Source of the DNA: Manihot esculenta
Lineage: Eukaryota; Streptophyta; Magnoliopsida; Malpighiales; Euphorbiaceae
Length of the DNA: 64,000 bases
Reading direction: 5' to 3'
Assembly (NCBI RefSeq): GCF_001659605.2
Contig: NC_035170.2
Span: 19,294,948 to 19,358,947 of the forward strand
The position numbers and the translations under genes are program-made. A model generated the notes under the pieces. The model made no database searches. It had not been told where the DNA came from and saw only the letters and a list, made by a program, of their open reading frames with translations. Below, in pieces: positions 24,633 through 36,033 of this stretch. The number at the start of each line of letters is the position of its first letter. The stretch's first letter is position 1.

Positions 24633-27600
24633 TGTAACAGCCCGGAAACCGAACTGCCACCGGCACTAGGATCCAGATCGACTTAAGGTCGCCGGGACCC
24701 GTAGTAAGCCTGCTATCCTGTCTGTAGACCTGTGAACTCCCATACATGATCATACATTTGCTGTAAAAACATAAAACTTTTCTTCTCTCCAAGGCTTAAC
24801 CTGTGCATGCACTCTCTCTGTGCTCTACTAATCCCTACTAGAGCTCCTCATGGCCCTAGGCGGATCAAACTCATAATGTTAAGCCTGGTTTTACTCATAA
24901 ACATACAACAATAAAGAAACATACATAAACTGATCATGTGACTCCACAAAGGGATTACAAGTCTTATAAAGCAAGCACCATTCGATACACTATACATAAA
25001 CACTATCTCTTTACATTTACATGTCCACACTAGCTATTACACCACTCTGTACTCTTCCTGTACCCTGCTGAGTTCTCTCTGATCTCTGAACCTGCACAAC
25101 TGAAGTTAGGGGAGAGGGATGAGCTACGATAGCCCAGTGAGTAGAATAGTCAAATAACAGGTGATAAAACATGCTCTCATGGAATGCAACACATAATCAC
25201 ATAACCTCGGCCGGACGGATCAAAACTCCCTCTATCTCATCTGGGGTACCTAAGTACCATGTGCCTGGTCCCCGTAGGGCTGTTCCAGGTCTTTATGCCT
25301 GGTCCTCGTAAGGCTGTTCCAGGTCTTTCCTCTGAGGGCTAATGAATCCTCACGAAGTCCGTGCCGTCTCACATAAGCAATGTACAAGGAGCAATGCCAA
25401 GTACAAGGATATATGCAATGCATCATCTTTGTGTACACTAATGCACTCACCCTAAAGCATATTCATGATGCATGAAGCATGATAAAATATCAGTTCTCAT
25501 ATTAAAACATTAAGTTAATTTCCACTCACCTGGTTATCTCTGAACTGACTCTGCAGGTTCTGACACTGGACTCACTGCTGACCTCCCTGATTCCTCTGGT
25601 CCGTACCTACACAGGTGGACTCAAATGAGGGACTCAACGCACTCAAGAACATCTCTACGAAACTCCCCAAAACCCCTCTAAACGATCCTAAAACCAACAC
25701 ATAAAACATGCAAAAGAAAGCTGGACAGGGCACTTTCGGCGGCAGGTTCGGCGGCCGAAACCCCTCTCCAGAGACGAAACTCATGCATGTTCGGCGGCAC
25801 CTGTAATACCCGGCTCGAGTCCGGCATCGGAATTCCTGTAGTCCGGTGGAATCTCGGGTGTCGGAACCCTCGAGAAGGGTAATACATATGTTTTTTAAGG
25901 TATTTTCACTGGTTTTCATGTTTTGAAGGGTTAAAAGACTTGAATTTTGAAAGAAAAGCAACAAGGGAGAAATGCAAAGGTTCGGCCGCCGAAGGTCACT
26001 TTCGGCCGCCGAACATTGCATGGTTGCGGCTTCACGTTCGGCTGCCGAAGGTGGTCTGGCCAGCCACCTATAAAAGGGCCAAGGGTCGGTGGAAGGAGGT
26101 TATTTCTCCTCCACTTGCAGCCAGAGGTGAGTTTCAGCCTCTCCTACGTTGACTTTCATGTTTTCCATGATTTTCATCAAATCTTTCAAGAGTTTTAAGA
26201 GTTTTGGTGATTTATGAAGGTTTTGAGCAAAAGAACCAAGTTTTGAAGCTTGGAGCTTTGGAAGAGCTTTTCTTCATATCTCCACGTTGGGATCCTTCAT
26301 CCTCAAGTTTTTTAAGAGGTAAGTGAAGATCCTGAGCTTCTTTGATGATTTTGAAAGGTTTTATGAAGTTTGTATGGGTAGTATGCATGTTTAGGTTTAG
26401 GTGAGGTTTTTGGTGATTTGTGGTGTTCCAGCATGATTAAGTGTTGTGTGTTATGTTTGTTTGGGGTTTTAGAGTAGTTTTAGACCCCTTTGTGCATATA
26501 TATGTGTATATGCTAGTTGGGAGTAGTTGATGTGCATGTTGGTAGGTTTTTGGGCAAAGTTTGCATGAAACAGAGCAGGGTTCTGCCCTTCGGGCAAAAC
26601 CAGGTTCGGCCGCCGAAGGAAGGTTCGGCCGCCGAACCCTTTGTGGAGGCAGTTCGGCTGCCAAAGGTTGCCCCCGAAAGCTAGGCTTTCAGTTTAGAAA
26701 GGGACTTTCGGCCGCCGAAAGAGGGAGTTCGGCCGCCGAAAGTGTGTGAGTTTCGTCTCTGGACGAGACCTTCGGCCGCCGAAGGTGCCGCCGAACATGC
26801 ATGAGTTTCGTCTCTGGAGTGGGGTTTCGGCCGCCGAACCTGCCGCCGAAAGTGCCCTGTCCAGCTTCCTTTTGCATGTTTTATGTGATGGGTTGAGGTT
26901 TGTTTAGAGGGGTTTTGGGGAGTTTCTTAGAGATGTTCTTGAGTGAGTTTAGTCCCTCATTTGAGTCCACCTGTGTAGGTACGGACCAGAGGAATCAGGG
27001 ACATCAGCAGTGAGTCCAGAGTCAGAACCTGCAGAGTCAGTTCAGAGAGAACTACAGGTGAGTGGAATTAACTTAATGTTTTAATATGAGAACTGATATT
27101 TTATCATGCTTCATGCATCATGCATATGCTATAGGGTGAGTGCATTAGTGAACACGAATATGATGCATTGCATTTATCCTTGTACTTGGCACTGCTCCTT
27201 GTACATTGCTTATGTGAGACGGCACGGACTTCGTGAGGATTCATTAGCCCTCAGAGGAAAGACCTGGAACAGCCCTACGGGGACCAGGCACACACAGAAA
27301 GACCTGGAACAGCCCTACGGGGACCAGGCACATGGTACTTAGGTACCCCAGATGAGATAGAGGGAGTTTTGATCCGTCCGGCCGAGGTGATGTGATTCTG
27401 TGTTGCATTCCATGAGAGCATGTTTTATCACCTGTATTTGCCTATTCTACTCACTGGGCTATCGTAGCTCATCCCTCTCCCCTAACTTCAGTTGTGCAGG
27501 TTCAGAGGTCAGAGAGAACTCAGCAGGTTACAGGAAGAGTTCAGAGTCTTGTAATAGCTAGTATGGACATGTAAATGTATAGAGATAATGTATATGTATA

Positions 27601-28943
27601 GTGTATAGAATGGTGCTTGATTTATAAGACTTGTAATCCCTTGGAGTCACATGATCAGTTTATGTATGTTTCTTTATTGTTGTATGTTTATGAGCAAAAC
27701 CAGGCTTAACATTATGAGATTGATCCGCCTAGAGCCATGAGGAGCTCTAGTAGGGATTGGTAGAGCACAGAGAGAGTGCATGCACAGGTTAAGCCGTGGA
27801 ATGAAGAAAAGTTTTATGTTTTTACAGCAAATGTATGATCATGTATGGGATTTTACAGGTAGACAGACAGGATAGCAGGCTTACTACGGGTCCCGGCGAC
27901 CTTAAGTCGATCTGGATCCTAGTGCCGGTGGCAGTTCGGTTTCCGGGCTGTTACAGCACCTTCGGCGGCCGAAGGTCTCGTCCAGAGACGAAACTCACAC
28001 ACTTTCGGCGGCCGAACTCCCTCTTTCGGCGGCCGAAAGTCCCTTTCTAAACCGAAAGCCTAGCTTTCGGGGGCAACCTTTGGCAGCCGAACTGCCTCCA
28101 CAAAGGGTTCGGCGGCCGAACCTTCCTTCGGCGGCCGAACCTGGTTTTGCCCGAAGGACAGAACCCTGCTCTGTTTCATGCAAACTTTGCCCAAAAACCT
28201 ACAAACATGCATAGCAACTACTCCCAACTAGCATATACACATATATATGCACAAAGGGGTCTAAAACTACCCTAAAACCCCAAACAAACATAGCACATAA
28301 CACTTAAACATGTTGGAACACCACAAATCACCAAAAACCTCACCTAAACCTAAACATGCAAACTACCCATACAAACTTCATAAAACCTTTCAAAATCAAC
28401 AAAGAAGCTCAGGATCTTCACTTACCTCTTACAAAACTTGAGGATGAAGGATCCTAACGTGGAGATATGAAAAAAAAAGCTCTTCCAAAGCTCCAAGCTT
28501 CAAAACTTGCTTCTTTTGCTCAAAACCTTCATAAGTCACCAAAACTCTTAAAACTCTTGAAAGATTTGATGAAAATCATGGAAAACATGAAAGTCAACGT
28601 AGGAGAGGCTGGAACTCACCTCTGGCTGCAAGTGGAGGAGAAATAACCTCCTTCCACCGACCCTTGGCCCTTTTATAGGTGGCTGGCCAGACCACCTTCG
28701 GCAGCCGAACGTGAAGCCGCAACCATGCAATGTTCGGCGGCCGAAAGTAACCTTCGGCGGCCGAACCTTTGCATTTCTCCCTTGTTGCTTTTCTTTCAAA
28801 ACTCAATGCTTTACACACTTCAAAACATGAAAACAAGTGAAATACCTTAGAAAACATATGTATTACCCTTCTCGAGGGTTCCGACACCCGAGATTCCACC
28901 GGACTACAGGAATTCCGATGCCAGACTCGAGCCGGGTATTACA
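24633..28943 (-). repeat. Element A 5' LTR, interrupted by solo LTR S2
   Basis: The pieces are 24633-25801 and 27961-28943. The break is in the palindrome cluster, right after a TTCGGCGG. The TATA box is at 28671-28677, in the piece distal to S2, so a transcript from this LTR would have to cross S2 in antisense before reaching gag. Confidence 0.93.
25802..27955 (+). mobile_element. Solo LTR S2, opposite orientation, inside A's 5' LTR (TSD GCACC)
   Basis: This is a single 2154-bp LTR of the same subfamily as A but in plus orientation. It starts TGTAATACCCGGC, ends GGGCTGTTACA and is flanked by GCACC at 25797-25801 and 27956-27960. There is no internal region, so it is the product of recombination between two LTRs of a former complete copy. 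TATA box at 26069-26075; splice-like donor GTAAGTG at about 26311, acceptor near 26978, donor GTGAGTGG near 27057 and acceptor near 27500. A 2-unit duplication of the 'cctggaacagccctacgggg' block lies at about 27262-27333. Confidence 0.95.
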
Positions 28944-29252
28944 CGATCCAACTCGGAGATGGGAGAGATCTAGCTCCTTGGGTCTCGAAGCTCCAAAAAC
29001 TTGTTCTAAGCTCACAATTCTTCAAAACCAAGTAAACACTTGTTAAAACTTGAAAGATTTGAGGAAAATCATCAAAATCAACCATGGGAGGGCATGGACT
29101 CACCTCTGGCTGGAAATGGGGAAGAAACTCGCCCATTTTCGGCCATGGGACTTCTTATAGGGGCTGGCCAGGCCATCTTTGGAAGCCTAAGGTGCCTCCA
29201 AAACTCATGCATGTTCGGCGGCCAAACCTGGGTTTCCCTCGATGGTCATTTT

Positions 29253-31539
29253 TGTAATGACCTGAAAATCGGACCATTACCGGCGCTAGGATCCAGGTCG
29301 GCTTAAGGCCGCCGGGACCCGTAGCAAACCTAACATGCATCCTGTGAACCTGATTAATCCCATACATGATCAACAACATACATAAAAATTAAAACTTTCC
29401 TTTCATTCATTTTCTCATTCACCAACTCAACCTGTGCATGCACTGAACATAAACATAATCATAAACATTGGCCCCTCTGTGGGACCTCATCAATGCCCCC
29501 AATGGGTGGCATAACATGTGTTGAGTTGGTTTACATAAGCATTACAAAACATCTAAGATCATGCATTAAAAGGGATACCATACACATAGGGTCAAGCACA
29601 ATCTCTAATCCTCAATGTCATTACATTACATAACTATTCACAACTCTACATCATTATACAATTTGTCATGTCCACATTCTAGCTATTACATACACAAGAC
29701 TTCATTACTCTTGCTGACCTCCTGGTCTACCCTGTACCTGCAAGCCTGGGGGTTAAGGGAGAGGGGTGAGCTACAAGAGCCCAGTGAGTAGAATAATAAA
29801 ACATTTGAAACATATGATAACATGAAATGCATCACATCACAGCTAATCACATCAAGGATGAATTTGTCACCAATAGTCCTCTACATGGTCCAACTGTGCC
29901 AGGGGCGTAGAATGGGCCTCACTGGTCTTTCTATTACATAATCATAACATAGCATAACATTCCAACTGTGCCAGGGGCGTAGAATGGGCATCACTGGTCT
30001 TTCTCTTACATGGTGCCAGGGGCGTAGAATGGGCCTCACTGGTCTTCCGTACCGTATCATCATCATATCATAACATAAGAGGACTAAAGGATCATTCAAC
30101 ATTCATCCGCATCATCAACATATTATGCAATGCAACATATTCGTGAGTTCTAATGCAAGCACCCTATTATATCTCATGGCATTCATGATGCGTGAATCAT
30201 GCTAAAACTGGTTTATTTATTTAAAAGCATAAGAGTTATTCCACTCACCTCTGGCTGAAGCTCTACTGACTCAGAAGCAGCTGAACTCACTGCTGGGGTC
30301 CTCGGTTGCTCGGGTCCGAACCTACACAGGTGGACTCAAATGAGGGACCAACATACTATAACATAACTCTAAAAACATCACCCAAAAACCCCTAGAACAT
30401 CATGAAATAATCAAAGAAAATCATGCAAAAGAGGGCTGGACAGGGCACTTTCGGCGGCAGGTTCGGCGGCCGAAAGTCCCTCCAGAGCCGAAAGTCAGGC
30501 AGGTTCGGCGGCACCTTCGGCAGCCGAAACTCCCAGACAGAGGCGAAACTCATGCATGTTCGGCGGCACTTTCGGCGGTCGAAACTCCCAGACAGAGACG
30601 AAAGTCTCCTTTCGGGGGCAAGCTTCGGCAGCCGAAGGCTGCTTCCACAAGCATGTTCGGCGGCCGAAAGTTCCTTCGGCTGCCGAACCTGGTTTCTCCC
30701 AGAATGGCAGAAACTCAGCTCTTTTATGCATATACGCCTCCAAAACTTCCCAAACATGCATAAACCTATTCTACAACACACATACACAAGCATACAAGCT
30801 CCTAGGGGCTTCAAACTATCTAAAACCCCATCTACAACACATCAAACATGCATTGGCAAGCCACATTGATAAAAAACACAACATAACTCAAAAACCTAAC
30901 TATGAGCTAAACATGCATTCTACCCCATAGATCTTCATAAAACTGACTTAAAACATGCAATGAGCTTAAGATCGGCTCTTACCTCTTGAAGATTGAGAGA
31001 GAGACGACCTAATCTTGGAGATGGGAGATTTTCGACTTCCTTGGGTCTCCAAGCTCCAAACTTGCTCAAAACTTGAAAATCTTCAAAACAAGATGAGAAC
31101 TTGTGAAAATCGTGAAAGATTTGAAGGAAGAACTCAAAGATTGGTGAGGGACGGCGGAGAGCTCACCTTGGCCGACAATGGGGAGAAAAACTCGCCCATT
31201 TTCGGCTAAGGGACCCTTTTATAGTGGCTGGCCAGGCCACGTTCGGGGGCCGAACGTACCTCCACATGCATGCCATGTTCGGCGGCCGAACCTGGACTTC
31301 CCTCACTTATGCCTTCGGGGGCCTAAGGCACACCCGAAATGCCTGCATGTTCGGCGGCCGAACCTGGGTTTTCCTCCAAGGTTATTTTCATGCAAAAACT
31401 CATTTTCTTTCATGTTTAAAACATAAAACACATTAAAACATTTTATGAAAATATGGTTTTACCCTTCTAGAGGTCTCCGACATCCGAGATTCCACCTAAC
31501 GGTAGGAATTCCGATACCGGAGTCTAGCCGGGTATTACA
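29253..31539 (-). mobile_element. Solo LTR S1 inside the X 5' LTR (TSD ATTTT)
   Basis: This is a complete 2287-bp LTR (TGTAATGACC to GGGTATTACA on +) with ATTTT at 29248-29252 and 31540-31544 and no internal sequence. It contains three units of the 'gtgccaggggcgtagaatggg' minisatellite (29890-30030), a palindrome cluster (30448-30690), a TATA box (31217-31223) and the full set of splice-like sites (30982, 30321, 30248, 29737). It is closest to D's LTR. Confidence 0.95.
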
Positions 31540-31695
31540 ATTTTCATTCAAAACTCAATTTCTTTCTTACTTAAAATCATAAAATACATATAAACATTTT
31601 ATAAAAACATGATTTTACCCTTCTAGAGGTTTCCGACACCCGAGATTCCACCGGACGGTAGGAATTTCGATACCGGAGTCTAGCCGGGTATTACA

Positions 31696-32470
31696 TAAAA
31701 CTCAGCCCTTATGCACATTTTGCCTCCCAAACCCTCCAAACTCAAGCACAATACTCACAAACATGCATAAACACATTCATAAGCATATAGGGGTCTCAAA
31801 CTATCCTAAACCCCAACAACAACACAAAGCATATACACATACAACATACATTATCCATGAACTCAACATTAACCCTAACAATAAACAACCAACCTAAACA
31901 TGCATTTCTACCCCATAACCCTTCATAAAACTTGTTTAAAACATAGGATAAGCTAAAGATCTACCCTTAACTCTTGAAGATCGAGAGGGGAGGTGACCTA
32001 AACTTGGAGAAATGGAGCAAGAAAGCTCCGGGGTCTCCAAGCTTCAAATCTTGATCTTAGCTCCAAAAATCTTCAAAACCAAGTTAAATAACTTGTAAAA
32101 ACATGAGAGACTTGAAGGAAGAACACAAGGGCGACAAGGGAGGACGGAGACTCACCTTGGCCAAAAATGGGGAGAGAAAACTCGCCCATTTCAGACAGGG
32201 CACCCCTTTATAGGTGGCTGGCCAGGCCACTTTCGGGGGCCTAACGTGCCTCCGCATGCATCCCATGTTCGGCGGCCGAACCTGGGCCCTTCCTTCATTC
32301 TCTTTCTTTCTTTTCTATAAAACTTTTACTCAATTTCTTTCTTAATAAAAACCATAAAATACATGAAAACATTTTATAAAAACATGATTTTACCCTTCTA
32401 GAGGGTTCCGACATCCGAGATTCCACCGGAAGGTAGGAATTCCGATACCGGAGTCTAGCCGGGTATTACA
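31696..32470 (-). mobile_element. LTR fragment Y (host of element X)
   Basis: This is the TATA-side part of a Tekay LTR, similar to X, beginning at 'aactcagccc' and ending at the terminus gggtattaca at 32470. The rest lies to the left of X, outside the window. X therefore inserted into Y. A decayed GTAAG donor (gttaag) lies near 31966. A TATA-like ttata (on +) lies near 32209-32213. Confidence 0.8.
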
Positions 32471-32523
32471 CCATCCCTCTCCCTCTCCCTCTGCCACTGC
32501 TCTATGTCATGGCTAGAGCTACT
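32471..32523 (-). pseudogene. Tekay gag scrap (element Z)
   Basis: These 53 bp match the Gly/Arg-rich (GRGRGRG) stretch after the gag zinc knuckle in D and E. Y inserted next to it. To its right the sequence switches abruptly into a mid-LTR position, so gag N-terminus, primer site and the first part of the LTR have been deleted. Confidence 0.6.
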
Positions 32524-33902
32524 GAATACGTCATATTCGTGGATTCTAATGCAACAACCTATAAACATGGTAATCATGATGCATGAACATGCTTAAAAGT
32601 TTATTTGCTTTAAAATAAAAGAGTTGTGTTCTACTCACCTCTGGCTGACGCTTTACTGACTCTGTAGCAGCTAGCTCACTGCTGAGCTTCTCGGTCTCTC
32701 AGGTCCGATCCTACACAGGTGGACTCAAATGAGGGACCAAACATACTCTAACTAACTCTAAACATCTCCCAAAAAACCCCCTAAAACATCACAAAACAAT
32801 CATAGAAAACATGCAAAGGAAGGCTGAACAGGGCACTTTCGGCGGCAGGTTCGGCGACCGAAAGTCCCTCCAAAGCCAAAAGTCAGGCACTTTCGGGGGC
32901 AGGGTTCGGCGGCCGAAAGTCCTTCCAGAGCCGAAAGTCACCCACTTTCGGGGGCAGGTTCGGCGGCCGAAACTCTCCTCCAGAGCCGAAAGTCCAAAAT
33001 TTCGGGGGCGAGTTTAGGCGGCCTAAAGCTGCCTCCAGGCAGGTTCGGCGACTGAACTTGGGCTCTCCCAAAAGGCAGAACCCGAGCCTCACATGCACAT
33101 CCAGCCACCCCAAAGCCTTTCAACTCATACCAACTCACACAAAAGCATGCATAAACACATATTCAAGCATTTAGGGGCTTAAAATTAGCCTATACCCTAA
33201 CAAACATCACATTAAGCATGCATTTATCATAAAGGGTACATAAACCCTAACACTTTAGATCTACTCTAAAACATGCATCATATACCCTTAAAACCCCTCA
33301 AAACTTACTTAAAACATGAAAGAAGAGGAGGATCTACACTTACCTCTTGAAGATCGAGAGGAGATGTGATCCAAAACTTGGAGATGTGGAGAAAACGAAC
33401 TCTGGAGGTCTCCAAGCTTCTAAAACCTTGATCTTAGCTTAAAATCTTCAAAACATGGCAAAACTCATAAAAACTCTGGGAGATTTGAAGGAAAACATAA
33501 AATCAACCATGGAGGGTCAAGAACTCACCTTTGTCCGAAAATGGAGAGAGAAAACTCGCCCATTTTCGGACATAGGGCCTTTTATAGGTGGCTGGCCAGA
33601 CCACCTTCGGAGGCCAAAGGTGCTTCCACAATCCTACCATGTTTGGCGGCCAAACTTGGGGTTCGGCGGTAACAAAAGGGAGCCACCTTCGGCGGCCGAA
33701 CCTAGCATTTCCCTTCAAAACTTTCTTTTCTTTCAAAACTCAATTTTCTTTCTTGATCAAACCATAAAAACATGTAAAAACATTTTAGAAAACCTTTATT
33801 TTACCCTTTTAGAAGGCTTCCGACATCCGAGAAATTCTTGATTCCAATGTAGATTCCGCCGGAGGTAGGAATTCCGGTGCCGGGGTCTAGCCGGGTATTA
33901 CA
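32524..33902 (-). mobile_element. Truncated 5' LTR of element Z
   Basis: It starts within the LTR at 'catattcgtggattc' and ends at gggtattaca (33902). It has splice-like sites near 32638, 32708 and 33344, a palindrome cluster at about 32838-33060, and a TATA box (on + ttttata) near 33580. It directly abuts the LTR of B1 at its second base, so Z probably inserted at the very end of B1. Confidence 0.8.
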
Positions 33903-34580
33903 GATGCGGAACCCCAGCCTATTAGAGACTAAAACGACATATACCCTAGTAAAAATAACATAGTTCAGAAAAATAATTCCCCAATCTAAAGCACCTTTAA
34001 TTAACATGCAATTAGGAACACATATAACTGATTGATTTTAAGAGCAGCAAGAATAAGAATCATACATGTCAGTATCAAACCTTATTCGTGATGCAATGTC
34101 AAGTACCAAGATCTCTCTTAAGCTCTTAAAGAAGAATCGCGTAAAGTAATTGTATTGAATAATTGATAATTTGTGTACAATATGAAAAAAGAGATGCTTT
34201 ATATAACCTAAATAAAGACCCATGATTTTTGCCATTTCCCACTACTATGCATGGATCCATAACCTATGCCACTATCCACTACTGGATAACTACCCACTAC
34301 TGGTTAACTATCAACTGCTAAATAACTACCCACTACTGAATTAGTGATGGGGAATCTGTTAATGCAAATACAAAATTTTGAATCGTCAATAAGGACATTC
34401 GACCTATTTGACTTGGAATGGCCAGATTGTTCTTCAACATCAAAATAAACTTGCAAAGTTTCAACATATCCTTTCATGAATCCTTGAAGTGCTTCCTTCA
34501 ACCTCTTGGATCTCAACCTTGTAATTGGTCCTTAAGGTAATGCTAGCTCATTATTTTTTGTGTTGTTGGTTGTGCTTACA
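33903..34580 (-). repeat. Element B1 3' LTR (678 bp)
   Basis: It runs from (T)GATGCGGAACCC to GTGCTTACA and matches B2's LTRs at 48483-49173 and 62139-62862. It contains several 'cccactactggataact' units at 34240-34340. The final T of TGATGCGG is missing at the Z junction. Confidence 0.88.
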
Positions 34581-36033
34581 TCATCCCCTCCCTCTTGAAA
34601 AGGATTCGTCCTCAAATCTGTATCAAAATCAAAAGGAGACAAATCAGAAACATTAAAGGTAGCACTTACACCAAACTCACCTGGCAGATCAATTATGTAT
34701 GCGTTGTCATTGATCCATTACAACACTTGATAGGGTCCATCCCCTCGTGCATCGAGTTTTGATTTCCTTTGATTCGAAAACCTCTCTTTTCGCATATGGA
34801 TCCAAACTCAGTCACCTAATCTGAATACAACTTTCTTATAACCTTTATTGGCATGTTTCTCATACATCCTGTTACGCTTCTCAATATGCTCACGGGCTTT
34901 CATGTGTATTAATTTAACCATTTCAGCCTTCGCTTTTCTATCTAAATTAGACAACTTGTTCAAAGGTAAAGGCATTAAATCTAATACAGTTAATGGATTA
35001 AAACCATACAAAATCTCAAAAGGTGAATAACCAGTAGAAGAATGGACAACACGATTATAAGCAAATTCAACGTATGGAAAACATTCTTCTCAAGTTTTCA
35101 AGTTCCTGCCCACAATAGCACGAAGCATAGTTCCTAAAGTCCTATTAACAACTTCAGTTTGGCCATCTTTTTGTGGATGACAAGTAGTAGAAAATAAGAG
35201 TTTAGTATCCAATTTTCCCCACAAAATACGCCAGAAATGACTAAGGAACTTAGAATCTCTATTAGAAACAATAGTCCTAGGTATACCATGTAAACGGACT
35301 ACTTTCCTGAAAAATAAATTAGCTATGCTCGTTGCATCATCAGTTTTATGACATGGAATAAAATGTGACATCTTACTAAAGCAATCTACAACAACAAACA
35401 CTGAATCTCTACCTCTTTTTGTCCTAGGTAAACCTATCACAGAATCCATAGATATATCAGTCCAAGTTTCAGTAGGTATATGCAAAGGAGTATACAACTC
35501 ATACGGTAAGGACTTAGATTTAGCCTATTTACATGCAAAACATTGAGCACAAATTTTCTCTACATATTTTTATATATTAGGCCAATAAAAGTGTTCAATA
35601 TGTCTAAAGTCTTTTGCACACCAAAATGTCTCATTAACCCTCATGAATGTGATTCTCTAACAAGCAACTCACGCACTGAACAATTGGGTATGCATATTTG
35701 TTTCCCCCTAAAAAGAAACTCATCATGCAAATAAAACTTGTTAAACGCCCTATGTTCACATGCCTTAAATACATCAGAAAAATCAGTATCTTTCTCATAC
35801 ATATCTTTCAAATGCTCAAACCCTAACAACTTAGAACTAAGCATAGAAGTCAAAGCATAATGTCTAGATAATGCATCAGCAACCACATTCTCTTTACCTT
35901 GCTTGTATTTAATCACATAAGGCAAGATTTCGAGATACTCAATCCACTTACCATGCCGCTTGTTCAACTTTCCTTGTCCCTTCAAGTGTTTGAGAGACTG
36001 ATGGTCAGTATGAATCACAAACTCATTAGGCAG
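34530..36033 (-). pseudogene. B1 integrase and RNase H C-terminal remnant
   Basis: On the minus strand: the end of RNase H ([21 protein letters not shown]) at about 35870-36033, the integrase zinc region near 35640-35870, the integrase core at 35090-35497 ([26 protein letters not shown]), and a C-terminal part at 34808-35011 (YGFNPLTVLDLMPLP, VVFRLGD). The second catalytic aspartate is changed: IVSNRD here against ISDRD in B2 (GAT to AAT). The reading frame then enters the LTR with a TAA where B2 has CAA. Frames are broken at several places. Confidence 0.88.
34581..34597 (-). promoter_or_regulatory. Polypurine tract of B1
   Basis: On the minus strand CAAGAGGGAGGGGATGA directly precedes the LTR start TGTAAGCAC. 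Confidence 0.85.

Larger units (their letters stand above)
17252..28943 (-). mobile_element. Element A: Tekay-type retrotransposon inserted in the X 5' LTR (TSD CGATC)
   Basis: A is complete in structure, with 5-bp target duplications CGATC at 17247-17251 and 28944-28948. Its 3' LTR is 17252-19403 (2152 bp). Its 5' LTR is 24633-28943, which also comes to 2152 bp after the inserted S2 and one duplicated GCACC are subtracted. By eye I find only about four differences between the LTRs, each a C-to-T or G-to-A change. The LTR (start TGTAACAGCCC, end CGGGTATTACA) is a subfamily distinct from D, X and E. Confidence 0.95.
15772..31695 (-). mobile_element. Element X 5' LTR, split into three pieces by nested insertions
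   Basis: The pieces are 15772-17251, 28949-29252 and 31545-31695. They join seamlessly once element A (17252-28943 with its CGATC repeat) and solo LTR S1 (29253-31539 with its ATTTT repeat) are removed, and the last piece ends in gggtattaca at 31695. At 16797 about 240 bp are missing compared with 41-290 of the 3' LTR. The join lies at a short shared 'ctcg', so this is a small illegitimate deletion. Confidence 0.9.

Noticed and set aside
29880..30040. CRISPR-like regularly spaced repeats in LTRs
   Set aside because: Only two to four tandem units with no unique spacers, inside a plant LTR. They are minisatellites.
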